A stretch of 64,000 bases of DNA from JAAZGD01 sp964489555 (lineage in GTDB: Bacteria > Bacillota > Clostridia > Peptostreptococcales > Anaerovoracaceae): positions 43,056 to 107,055 of the forward strand of contig CAZAZF010000006.1 of assembly GCA_964489555.1 (NCBI GenBank), given 5' to 3'. Below, piece by piece: positions 43,036-50,624 of the stretch. The notes beneath the pieces were generated by a model, which did not search any database, was not told where the DNA came from, and saw only the letters and a program-made list of their open reading frames with translations. How positions within the stretch are numbered: the stretch's first letter is position 1; every line of letters starts with the position of its first letter. The position numbers were made by a program, and so were the translations under genes.

Positions 43036-43602
43036 TTGAGTTTTTTAGAACTGATACTAATTGCGGTAGGCCTATCCATGGATGCTTTTGCCGTATCCAT
43101 ATGCAAAGGATTGTCCACTGGCGGTTCCCAAAAGAGGAATGCATTGATTATTGGCCTTTTTTTTGGTGGATTTCAGGGAGCGATGCCTCTCATTGGCTGG
43201 GGCCTAGGAACTGGTTTTGCTCCATATATTATTCCTTTTGATCACTGGGTTGCCTTTGTGCTGTTGGCGATTATTGGGGGGCGTATGATTTGGAGCGCTC
43301 TTCATCCGGAGCAGGAAGATTCTTCTTGCCAGATTTTGAAACTGAAAGAAGTGATGCTCCTGGCCATCGCTACCAGCATCGATGCCCTGGCGGTGGGAAT
43401 TACCTTTGCCTTCCTTCATGTATCCATTCTACCGGCCGCCAGCTGGATTGCTCTGGTGACCTTTTCTCTGTCTTTTTTGGGAGTGCTCATCGGCAATCGT
43501 TGCGGAAGTTCTTTAGGAAAAAGAGCGGAACTGGTAGGCGGTGTCGTGTTGGTTTTCATTGGAGCGAAGATTCTCTTGGAGCATTTAGGAGTGATGGGAT
43601 AA
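43036..43602 (+). CDS. mntP: Manganese efflux pump MntP
   Basis: A 188-residue protein with six membrane segments. AVGLSMDAFAVSICKGL (about 10-26) and ATSIDALAVGITFAFL (about 112) are the paired MntP signatures with the Asp residues needed for Mn2+ export. TTG 43036 starts it, four bases after the previous stop, with GGAG nine bases upstream. In many bacteria mntP is controlled by a Mn riboswitch or MntR; here it is an internal gene with no such element directly before it. Confidence 0.93.
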   Translation: MSFLELILIAVGLSMDAFAVSICKGLSTGGSQKRNALIIGLFFGGFQGAMPLIGWGLGTGFAPYIIPFDHWVAFVLLAIIGGRMIWSALHPEQEDSSCQILKLKEVMLLAIATSIDALAVGITFAFLHVSILPAASWIALVTFSLSFLGVLIGNRCGSSLGKRAELVGGVVLVFIGAKILLEHLGVMG

Positions 43603-44337
43603 ATGAAATATCAGCAAGTGGTGGAAGGATTCTTTCTGGAGCGACCCAATCGCTTCGTGGCGTTTGTCACCATAAAAGGAGAAACCCATCGTGTTCATGT
43701 GAAAAATACCGGCCGTTGTCGGGAACTTCTTCTCCCCGGTAGCCGGGTTTTTTTGTCCAAGTCTGATAATCCCAATCGTAAGACAGCATATGACTTGATT
43801 GCGGTGATGAAGGAAGGACCTTTTGGGAAAAAAGATGCCCCCCATCTTTTGGTGAACATTGATAGCCAGGCTCCCAATGCTGCCTTTGGAGAGTACGTGC
43901 GGGCTGGATACTTTCTTCCCGGAGTGGAGAAAGTGAAGGGGGAGTTTACCTATGGAAACTCCCGACTGGATTATTACTTGAAAACTCAAGGCAGGGAGGT
44001 CTTGTGTGAAATAAAAGGGGTTACTTTGGAGGAACAGGGAGTGGCCTTGTTCCCTGATGCTCCCACAGAGCGGGGAATCAAACACTTGATGGAGCTAATC
44101 CGTGGGGTGAAGGAAGGGTACGATGCTTATGCGGTTTTTGTGATTCAAATGAAGGGGACTCATACCTTCTCCCCTCACGATCGAATGCACCCGGAATTTG
44201 GAGAAGCGGTGAGAGAGGCCAAGAACAATGGGGTGAAGTTGTTGGCGCTGGAATGCGATGTGACCCCGGAGCGACTTTTCTTACCGAAGGAGGCAAAGTC
44301 TATTCCCGTGGTTCTATCCTCCGCCCATGACCGATAA
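43603..44337 (+). CDS. sfsA: SfsA family protein
   Basis: A 244-residue SfsA-type protein. NRFVAFVTIKGETHRVHVKN, NTGRCRELLLPGSRVFL, NSRLDYYLKTQGREVLCEIK and KHLMELIRGVKEGYDAYAVF carry the family's conserved positions, including Asp and Glu-x-Lys residues that resemble a PD-(D/E)xK nuclease core behind an OB-fold. The name comes from a maltose phenotype in E. coli; molecular role unresolved. ATG follows the mntP stop with no gap (TAAATG). Confidence 0.94.
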   Translation: MKYQQVVEGFFLERPNRFVAFVTIKGETHRVHVKNTGRCRELLLPGSRVFLSKSDNPNRKTAYDLIAVMKEGPFGKKDAPHLLVNIDSQAPNAAFGEYVRAGYFLPGVEKVKGEFTYGNSRLDYYLKTQGREVLCEIKGVTLEEQGVALFPDAPTERGIKHLMELIRGVKEGYDAYAVFVIQMKGTHTFSPHDRMHPEFGEAVREAKNNGVKLLALECDVTPERLFLPKEAKSIPVVLSSAHDR

Positions 44338-44364
44338 AAACCTATGATTTCAATTAAAACTGTT

Positions 44365-44382
44365 TAAGAAAGTCGTAAGAAA
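44365..44382 (+). repeat. Direct repeats with 11-base period before response regulator
   Basis: TAAGAAA at 44365-44371 and 44376-44382. An 11-base period is the hallmark of OmpR/PhoB-family binding sites. Related TAAGATT and TAAGC words recur at 44399 and 44408. Confidence 0.5.
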
Positions 44383-44394
44383 AAGCCCGAACCT

Positions 44395-44424
44395 TTGTTA
44401 AGATTTCTAAGCTATCCTTATACA
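44395..44424 (+). promoter_or_regulatory. Promoter of two-component system
   Basis: TTGTTA (44395-44400) and TATACA (44419-44424) with 18 bases between, just after the TAAGAAA direct repeats, suggesting autoregulation. Confidence 0.5.
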
Positions 44425-44439
44425 TACAGGAGGGGAAAG

Positions 44440-45126
44440 ATGAAGATCTTAGTATGTGACGATGACCGGGAGATTGTGAATGCCATTGAGGTGTACCTAA
44501 ACAACGAAGGATACGAAGTGTTGAAAGCCTATGACGGGTTGGAAGCTCTCCGTATTCTGGATCATGAAGAGGTACATTTGGTGCTGATGGATATCATGAT
44601 GCCAAATCTGGATGGACAGCGGGCCACCATGAAGATTCGGGAAGAAAAAAACATTCCCATCATCATGCTTTCGGCGAAAAGTGAGGATTACGATAAAATC
44701 ACGGGGCTGAATTTAGGCGCCGACGATTACATCACCAAGCCCTTCAATCCTTTGGAGCTGATCGCCCGGGTGAAAAGCCAGCTGAGACGGTATGTGAATC
44801 TGGGCAGCCTGGAGAAAAAGACAGGAGTCTGCAAAACCGGAGGGTTGATCATTGATGACGAATCCAAGCAAGTGAATTTGGATGGAGAGCAGGTGGTGGT
44901 AACGCCCATCGAGTATGGAATTCTAAAATTTCTTACGGAAAATGCTGGCAAGGTATTCTCTATGGAGCAAATTTATGAAGCGGTTTGGAAAGAACCTGCC
45001 TTTAATCCGGAAAACACGGTGGCGGTTCACATTCGTCGCATACGAGAAAAGATTGAAATTGATCCCAAGAATCCAAGATATTTAAAGGTGGTGTGGGGAA
45101 TTGGATACAAAATCGAAAAACTTTAA
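44440..45126 (+). CDS. Response regulator, OmpR/PhoB family
   Basis: A 228-residue regulator. Receiver domain: CDDDREIVNAIEVYL, phosphoacceptor Asp51 in LMDIMMPNLDG, switch LSAKSEDYDKITGLNLGADD with the conserved Lys in YITKPFNPLEL. Winged-helix output domain: VTPIEYGILKFLTENAGKVFS, VWKEPAFNPENTVAVHIRRI, LKVVWGIGYKIE. The paired sensor kinase overlaps its 3' end. AGGAGGGG precedes ATG 44440. Confidence 0.96.
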   Translation: MKILVCDDDREIVNAIEVYLNNEGYEVLKAYDGLEALRILDHEEVHLVLMDIMMPNLDGQRATMKIREEKNIPIIMLSAKSEDYDKITGLNLGADDYITKPFNPLELIARVKSQLRRYVNLGSLEKKTGVCKTGGLIIDDESKQVNLDGEQVVVTPIEYGILKFLTENAGKVFSMEQIYEAVWKEPAFNPENTVAVHIRRIREKIEIDPKNPRYLKVVWGIGYKIEKL

Positions 45127-46834
45127 TCAAAAAGGCAACGGCAGAAATAAAGGAGGGCTATACCCTTTGATGTTCATCTTGTGTGGATTGGGATTCCTGG
45201 CCTTCGTGGCGGGGTTGATTGCCTTGCAAGTGGCGCCGTACCACTATGGAGGTTCCTATTTCGGAGCCGGGCTGGACTATTTCTTGAATAGCATGTGGGA
45301 TGCAAACAGGGGTTCCTATGGAAATCCTTGGGGTTGGAGCATGCTGGGAGCAGGAGTCTTTATGGTAGGGGGGGCTTTGGTGGCCCTGGGCTCTTTTATC
45401 TATCTTTGTGTTCGAGTAGGAGACCGGGATTCTGAGGGAAAAATTATTCTCCGGGGAATCGACCGTTGGTATACGGAAATACAACTTTTCATGGTAGGCG
45501 GAATTTTCGTCTTGTTTGGAATCATTTATGTGCGATTTACCTATGAGCTTATAGAAAAAATTATTTATACCGGCAACATAAGTTTCCATCCCATGATTCC
45601 CTTTGCGGGGATGGGAATGGTTGGAAGTCTGACGGCATCCATCGCTTTGATTGCTGGATTGTCGGGAGCCTATTTGGGCTTGTGGTTCCTTCTCTCTATG
45701 GTGAAAAAACTGAAGGCGGGAACTTTTCTTCGTCAGTCTCTGACTGCCATCTTCGTTTTGTTTCTCCATCGGATCTTTTTCCGAAGCGGAAGCACCATGC
45801 AGAAGGTAGTGATTGCTTCTATTTTATTAATACTATTGTCCGCCACCGTATTTTTGGCACCGGTGGTGCTGGTGGTGGTCCTGGTGTTCGCCCCGAAATA
45901 TGTGCGAAAGTACGATGCCATTAAGCAGGGGGTGGAAGAAGTGCGAAACGGAAACCTGACCTATCAGATTCCGGTGCCGGAAGGAGATCATTCTGAGTTG
46001 GACGACATTGCCCGCAACATCAATCAGATTTCCGAAGCGGTGAATATCACCGTGCAAAACGAATTAAAAAACCAACGGATGAAGGCGGAATTGATATCCA
46101 ATGTATCTCATGATTTGAAGACTCCCTTAACCTCTATGGTGACCTATATCGACCTACTAAAGCAGGAAGGATTGGGCAGTCCCAGAGCGACGGAGTACTT
46201 GGGTGTTTTGGACAACAAAACCAATCGACTGCGCCAATTGACGGAGGACCTGTTTGAAGCGGCCAAAGCCGCCAGCGGGGCCATGCCGGTGAGACTGGAA
46301 AAAGTAGAGTTGATTTCGTTAATCAACCAAGGGCTGGGAGAGCTGGATGAAGGAATCAATGAATCCGGCTTGGAATTCATCCTAAACAACCAAAAGGAAA
46401 AATATTATGTGTGGGCTGACGGCCAGCTAATGTGGCGTGTGATGGAAAACATTCTGGGCAACGTTCTGAAATATGCCCAGCCGGACACGCGGGTCTATAT
46501 GGATGTTCGAGAAGAAGTGGGAGGCGAAGGAGCAGAACCGGATATGGTTATCTTCGAAGTGAAGAATATCTCTCGCCAGTCTTTGAACATCGATGCCGAG
46601 GAATTGATGGAACGATTCAAGAGGGGAGATGAAGCCCGCAGCTCCGATGGCAGCGGCTTGGGTCTCAGCATCGCCAAGGATTTGGTGAAGCTTCAAAAGG
46701 GGGTATTTGAAGTAAAAATAGACGGAGATTTGTTCAAGAGTATCGTAGTGCTCAATCGCTATCTGGAATCAGAGGACTCGAAGGATGAGAATTCTCCCAA
46801 GCCTCCAACGGAGACTCTTCAAGAGGAGTCGTAA
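45101..46834 (+). CDS. Sensor histidine kinase
   Basis: Up to 577 residues: multiple membrane segments in the first ~270 residues (about six), a HAMP-like linker (YDAIKQGVEEVRNGNLTYQI), a HisKA domain with phospho-His in NVSHDLKTPLTS (about 335), and a HATPase domain whose N box is WRVMENILGNVLKYA and G box GSGLGLSIAKDL. The start is uncertain: TTG 45101 overlaps the response regulator, while AAAGGAGGG at 45149-45157 could serve TTG 45167 or ATG 45170. Membrane sensor of an unknown envelope or antimicrobial signal. The 3' end overlaps a convergent gene by 83 bases. Confidence 0.93.
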   Translation: MDTKSKNFNQKGNGRNKGGLYPLMFILCGLGFLAFVAGLIALQVAPYHYGGSYFGAGLDYFLNSMWDANRGSYGNPWGWSMLGAGVFMVGGALVALGSFIYLCVRVGDRDSEGKIILRGIDRWYTEIQLFMVGGIFVLFGIIYVRFTYELIEKIIYTGNISFHPMIPFAGMGMVGSLTASIALIAGLSGAYLGLWFLLSMVKKLKAGTFLRQSLTAIFVLFLHRIFFRSGSTMQKVVIASILLILLSATVFLAPVVLVVVLVFAPKYVRKYDAIKQGVEEVRNGNLTYQIPVPEGDHSELDDIARNINQISEAVNITVQNELKNQRMKAELISNVSHDLKTPLTSMVTYIDLLKQEGLGSPRATEYLGVLDNKTNRLRQLTEDLFEAAKAASGAMPVRLEKVELISLINQGLGELDEGINESGLEFILNNQKEKYYVWADGQLMWRVMENILGNVLKYAQPDTRVYMDVREEVGGEGAEPDMVIFEVKNISRQSLNIDAEELMERFKRGDEARSSDGSGLGLSIAKDLVKLQKGVFEVKIDGDLFKSIVVLNRYLESEDSKDENSPKPPTETLQEES

Positions 46835-47561
46835 TCTCCGTCAAATGCTGCCAATAACGCACCGGCATGAAATTCCTTTGGCATTTCCTGTTGGTGCGTT
46901 GTTTTATTGCAATGGTTTCGAAGTAGGTTTTCCAAAGGGCCCGAACTTGTTTCTCCTCCTGAGATAGGGGAGGAAGATCATCCGGGGTAAAAGTAGTAAT
47001 CACATATTCTCCTTGAGATGAAACCAAGGCTTTGGCCCGGCGGGTGTCGTGCATGATGAAGTTCTCTTGTGAAAACCGATCGCAAAAGTGGTGAGCCAGA
47101 AGCTGAGTCACATCGTGGTCCGGGGTGATGGGAGCATAGAGAATGTCTCCTGTCATTTGGGAAAACCGAACCAACCCTTGAAGGCGATGAACTTCAAAGG
47201 AAACCTTTTTCTCCATTTTTGTAAAACGGGCCACTACGGGATGGCCATGATACATGCCGATGGAAGAGCCCTTTCGAAACCCCAGAACCAAATAGTCCAG
47301 TAGGATTTTTTCTTTATCCGGGTCCGACGATAGAAACCCCCGGTAGAGTCGAATTTGGTCGTATCCCGAAAACTTCTTCTCTATGGCATGGTACACTTTT
47401 TCCGCCATTTCCGGATTTGTCTCCACCTGAGTAGCCTGAGATGTGAAGGAATGCTGGTAGGTAGAGGATGGCTGAATATCATGAGCCGGCTCCCGGTAAT
47501 AGTGGTGGTGAATGCAAGTCAGGAATCCTTCCCAAGTTTTATCATATAGATAGTCCATCAT
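46752..47561 (-). CDS. DUF4130 protein (TIGR03915-type putative DNA repair protein)
   Basis: A 269-residue protein on the minus strand. The N-terminal MDYLYDKTWEGFLTCIHHHY and the C-terminal DUF4130 block (HDTRRAKALVSSQGEYVI, WKTYFETIAIKQRTNRKCQR, NFMPVRYWQHLTE) identify the family that accompanies a radical SAM/HhH protein. The C-terminal region is remotely like uracil-DNA glycosylases in the family description. Function not proven. It overlaps the upstream radical SAM gene by four bases (ATGA), so the two are coupled, and its 3' end overlaps the histidine kinase gene. Confidence 0.9.
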   Translation of the reverse strand: MMDYLYDKTWEGFLTCIHHHYYREPAHDIQPSSTYQHSFTSQATQVETNPEMAEKVYHAIEKKFSGYDQIRLYRGFLSSDPDKEKILLDYLVLGFRKGSSIGMYHGHPVVARFTKMEKKVSFEVHRLQGLVRFSQMTGDILYAPITPDHDVTQLLAHHFCDRFSQENFIMHDTRRAKALVSSQGEYVITTFTPDDLPPLSQEEKQVRALWKTYFETIAIKQRTNRKCQRNFMPVRYWQHLTEITTPLEESPLEAWENSHPSSPLIPDSD

Positions 47562-49006
47562 TGAGTACCTCCTGTCAATTCCGGAAACAGGGAATGACGC
47601 AATAAACCAGTGGTGTTATCTTGTAGCCAAGAGATCTGAGGATCTTCCGGCGGAATCAATCTTCCCCGGATTTTATCTTCATTCAGCAACCCTTGTGCGG
47701 TTTTCAATTCCTGGGCACGAATATACTCCGGTACCACATCCCGGCCACCATAATACTTGCCATTACAGGTAAGAAAAAACTTAGCCCTTTTCAAAACCAC
47801 CCCGATTCGTTTCAGGTCTTCATATTGTACATGGGAAACCTTTCGCTGATTCATGATGCGAAGGGCGGATTGAACCCCTACGCCGGGAATCCGTAACAGC
47901 TCTTCAAAAGTCACCTTGTTGATTTCCATGGGAAAATGGTGGATGTTTCGAAGAGCCCAGGTGATCTTAGGGTCCAGCTCCGGATCCAGATTGGTTTCTT
48001 TATCGGTGAACAACTCGCTGGCTTCAAATCCATAAAAACGAAGGAGCCAGTCCGCCTGGTATAGCCGGTGTTCTCGGGCCAACGGAGGCTTGCTATAAAG
48101 GGAGGGCAGAATAGGCGAATCTACCAGGGGTACATAAGCACTGAAATATACCCGTTTCACCAGGAAGGTGTGATACAGTTTTTCTGAGGTAAGAAGGATT
48201 TGCTGGTCCGATTCACCGGAGGCTCCCACCATCATTTGGGTGGTCTGTCCGGCGGGGGCAAAAGTCTCCTGGCGAGTGAGGGATGGGAAATTCGCCTTTT
48301 TTCCTTCTTCCTCCGGGAGGAAAAAGGAATCCCCGCCGCCCAAAGAGGCGAGAGGAGAAGCCGGCTTGTTTTTGAACATGGTGCCGGGGCCGGAGAGAGA
48401 GCGCTGTCCCATAAGGGTGCCGGTGATTTGTCGCATGGGAGAGAAGATGGCGCTGGGTTTTTTTTGGGGAGCCAGTCGAGCCAACCCCTCGGGAGAAGGC
48501 ACTTCCAGGTTAATGCTGAGACGATCTGCCAACAGTCCCAATTGATGTACCAACACTGGATCGATACCCGGGATGATTTTGGCATGAATGTATCCTCCAA
48601 AGGAGTATTCCCTTCGAAGAAGGCGAAGACTCTCCACCATCCGCTCCGCCGTTTGGTCCGGAGATCCGTCTACGGCGGAGCTGAGGAACAAACCCTCGAT
48701 GTAATTTCTTCGGTAGAAGGAGAAGGTCAACTCCGCCAACTCCCTGGGTTCAAAGGCAGTACGGGGAATGGCGTTGGACCGCCGGTTCACGCAGTAGGCA
48801 CAGTCGTAAACGCAATGGTTGGAAAGCAGCACTTTTAATAAAGAGATGCAACGGCCGTCTCTGGACCAACTATGACAAATACCGGCGCTGCTGGCACTGC
48901 CCAACCCGCCTTGATTGCGACGGCCCACTCCACTGCTGGAACAGGACACATCATACTTGGCACCTTCTGCCAGCAAGGTCAGTTTCTCCAAAATTTGCGG
49001 CTCCAT
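47558..49006 (-). CDS. Radical SAM / helix-hairpin-helix protein (TIGR03916-type putative DNA repair)
   Basis: A 482-residue protein. The radical SAM cluster motif CVYDCAYC has Cys 65, 69, 72, with three more Cys nearby (22, 44, 53) as in its family; an SPL-like barrel follows; FAPAGQTTQMMVGASGESD is conserved in the family; a C-terminal helix-hairpin-helix (LLRIPGVGVQSALRIM, about 380) suggests DNA binding. Between about residues 195 and 240 an extra Gly/Ser/Pro-rich segment appears. ATG 49006 follows GGAAGGAGA; a longer start at 49021 would contain that ribosome site. A promoter with a LexA-like box lies upstream. Confidence 0.9.
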   Translation of the reverse strand: MEPQILEKLTLLAEGAKYDVSCSSSGVGRRNQGGLGSASSAGICHSWSRDGRCISLLKVLLSNHCVYDCAYCVNRRSNAIPRTAFEPRELAELTFSFYRRNYIEGLFLSSAVDGSPDQTAERMVESLRLLRREYSFGGYIHAKIIPGIDPVLVHQLGLLADRLSINLEVPSPEGLARLAPQKKPSAIFSPMRQITGTLMGQRSLSGPGTMFKNKPASPLASLGGGDSFFLPEEEGKKANFPSLTRQETFAPAGQTTQMMVGASGESDQQILLTSEKLYHTFLVKRVYFSAYVPLVDSPILPSLYSKPPLAREHRLYQADWLLRFYGFEASELFTDKETNLDPELDPKITWALRNIHHFPMEINKVTFEELLRIPGVGVQSALRIMNQRKVSHVQYEDLKRIGVVLKRAKFFLTCNGKYYGGRDVVPEYIRAQELKTAQGLLNEDKIRGRLIPPEDPQISWLQDNTTGLLRHSLFPELTGGTQ

Positions 49007-49043
49007 CTTGTCTCCTTCCATGTCATGCCATGACTATGGGAAT

Positions 49044-49072
49044 ATTATATCAAGAAAAGAACATAAGTTCAA
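49044..49072 (-). promoter_or_regulatory. Promoter of the radical SAM-DUF4130 operon
   Basis: On the minus strand TTGAAC (49072-49067), 17 bases, TATAAT (49049-49044). A near-perfect vegetative promoter, 37 bases before the start codon. Confidence 0.85.
49058..49071. promoter_or_regulatory. LexA (SOS) box-like operator
   Basis: AGAACATAAGTTCA contains GAAC (49059-49062), four bases, GTTC (49067-49070), the core of the Gram-positive LexA/DinR box (CGAACATATGTTCG). It covers the -35 box and the adjacent spacer of the radical SAM promoter, where a repressor would block RNA polymerase. Confidence 0.65.
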
Positions 49073-49076
49073 TACA

Positions 49077-49104
49077 TGTGTTCGAAAAACTGTGTTCGAA
49101 AAAC
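49077..49104. repeat. Perfect tandem 14-base repeat
   Basis: TGTGTTCGAAAAAC occurs twice in a row (49077-49090, 49091-49104), each holding the palindrome TTCGAA. It lies between the divergent promoters of the radical SAM gene and the second guaA-like gene. Confidence 0.8.
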
Positions 49105-49120
49105 TCTCCGGGCCCCTGGA

Positions 49121-49149
49121 TTTACAAAGACTCCTTCGGATGGTACAAT
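49121..49149 (+). promoter_or_regulatory. Promoter of guaA paralogue
   Basis: TTTACA (49121-49126), 17 bases, TACAAT (49144-49149), 33 bases before ATG 49182. Confidence 0.75.
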
Positions 49150-49181
49150 TCATCTATTAAGAAAAGGAGGAGACAGGGTTG

Positions 49182-50414
49182 ATGGAGAGACAAAAGCTCA
49201 TTATATTGGACAAAGGCGCCCACAACAACCAGCGAGAGGCAAAGATTGCCCGCAACGCAGGAGTCTATTGTGAGGTGCTTCTTTTTGATACGAATCGGGA
49301 TTGTAGTCAGGGCCACGCCGTATGGGTCATTGGCGAAGAAGAGGAACCTTTGACAGAATGGGAACGAGAGTACTTGGAAAAAATGGAAATCCCGGTACAA
49401 TGCCGTGTGGGAAATATGGACGAGGATTCCTTGATAGAGCTTCTGAAAACGCAAGGTTTTCGCCAGGATTGGACCATGGAATTGTTCATCCAGGACGAAG
49501 TGGAAAAGATTCGAAAACAAGTGGGGCCGGATAAAATACTTTGTGCTCTTTCCGGGGGTGTGGATAGTGCAGTGTGTGCCGCATTGGTCCATAAAGCGGT
49601 GGGAGAGCAGCTGGTCTGTGTGTTTGTGGATCACGGTCTGATGCGAAAAGGAGAGCCGGAGCTGGTACAGGAGATTTTTGCCAAACAGTTCGGTATGAAT
49701 CTAATTACAGTGCAAGCACAAGACCGTTTCTTATCCAAGCTGGAAGGAGTGGCGGACCCAGAGCAAAAGAGAAAGATTATCGGAGAGGAATTCATTCGAG
49801 TGTTTGAAGAGGAATCCGGAAAGCTGGGAAAGATTCCATATCTGGTTCAGGGTACCATTTATCCGGATATCATTGAGAGTATTTCCAACAAAGGCGTGGT
49901 GAAGTCCCATCATAATGTGGGGGGCCTTCCGGAAGACATGGAGTTTCAGTTGGTAGAGCCGGTGAAGTGGCTCTTCAAGGATGAAGTGCGCAAAGTAGGA
50001 GAAGCCCTTGGACTACCCAAAGAGCAGGTATGGAGGCAACCTTTCCCGGGGCCCGGATTGGGAGTTCGAGTCATCGGAGCCATTACCAGAGAGCGGCTCA
50101 CTATGGTTCGGGAAGCGGACGCTATCTTTAGGGAAGAAATTGGGTTGGCGGGGCTAGACCGGGAAATCTGGCAGTACTTTGCACTGGAGCCGGATGCCAA
50201 ATCTACCGGTGTGAAGGACGGAAAACGAACCTTTGAACAGGTGATTTGCTTGCGGGCTGTCCAATCCAGCGACGCCATGAGTGCAGAGATTGCGGAGCTG
50301 CCATATCCGTTACTGCGAAAGATTGCCTGCCGCATCGCCGAAGAGGTGGAGGGGGTCAACCGAGTGGTCTACGACATTACACCCAAACCTCCCGGAACAA
50401 TAGAGTGGGAATAG
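49182..50414 (+). CDS. GMP synthase paralogue with truncated glutaminase domain
   Basis: A 410-residue relative of guaA (32337-33905). The ATP-pyrophosphatase and dimerisation parts are complete and intact (LCALSGGVDSAVCAALVHKA, FVDHGLMRKGE, HHNVGGLPEDM, RQPFPGPGLGVRVIG, ending KPPGTIEWE). The N-terminal domain is only ~97 residues against ~203: it starts like a glutaminase (LIILDKGAHNNQREAKIARN, AGVYCEV) and stops at KMEIPVQCRVGN, where the full protein has MGVPVLGICYG. The nucleophile loop and the catalytic His/Glu are absent. It could make GMP using free ammonia or partner another protein. AAGGAGG precedes ATG 49182; TTG 49179 is also in frame. Confidence 0.92.
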   Translation: MERQKLIILDKGAHNNQREAKIARNAGVYCEVLLFDTNRDCSQGHAVWVIGEEEEPLTEWEREYLEKMEIPVQCRVGNMDEDSLIELLKTQGFRQDWTMELFIQDEVEKIRKQVGPDKILCALSGGVDSAVCAALVHKAVGEQLVCVFVDHGLMRKGEPELVQEIFAKQFGMNLITVQAQDRFLSKLEGVADPEQKRKIIGEEFIRVFEEESGKLGKIPYLVQGTIYPDIIESISNKGVVKSHHNVGGLPEDMEFQLVEPVKWLFKDEVRKVGEALGLPKEQVWRQPFPGPGLGVRVIGAITRERLTMVREADAIFREEIGLAGLDREIWQYFALEPDAKSTGVKDGKRTFEQVICLRAVQSSDAMSAEIAELPYPLLRKIACRIAEEVEGVNRVVYDITPKPPGTIEWE

Positions 50415-50425
50415 TATCCATATCG

Positions 50426-50460
50426 CCGCAATCCTTTGAAATAAAGGGTTGCGGTTTTTC
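50426..50460 (+). terminator. Intrinsic terminator after guaA paralogue
   Basis: CCGCAATCCTTT pairs with AAAGGGTTGCGG (one G-U) around GAAAT, then TTTTTC. The following ~160 bases up to 50624 contain no gene or clear promoter I can support. Confidence 0.9.
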
Positions 50461-50624
50461 TTATGTGCAGCGGCCAACTTTTAGACAACTAATTCCGGCC
50501 AGTACAGTCGTGGAGATTAAGTAAAGATGCAGAATGGATAAAAGATGTGGATACAAACATAATTCCAGATGTGATATGCTTAGAGACAGAATAAAGCCAT
50601 AGGAATTAAGAGGAGAGTAGTGTA

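Noticed and set aside
48200..48838. 212-codon open frame on the plus strand
   Set aside because: It is antisense to the conserved radical SAM gene, is low-complexity (Arg/Gly-rich) and has no ribosome site.
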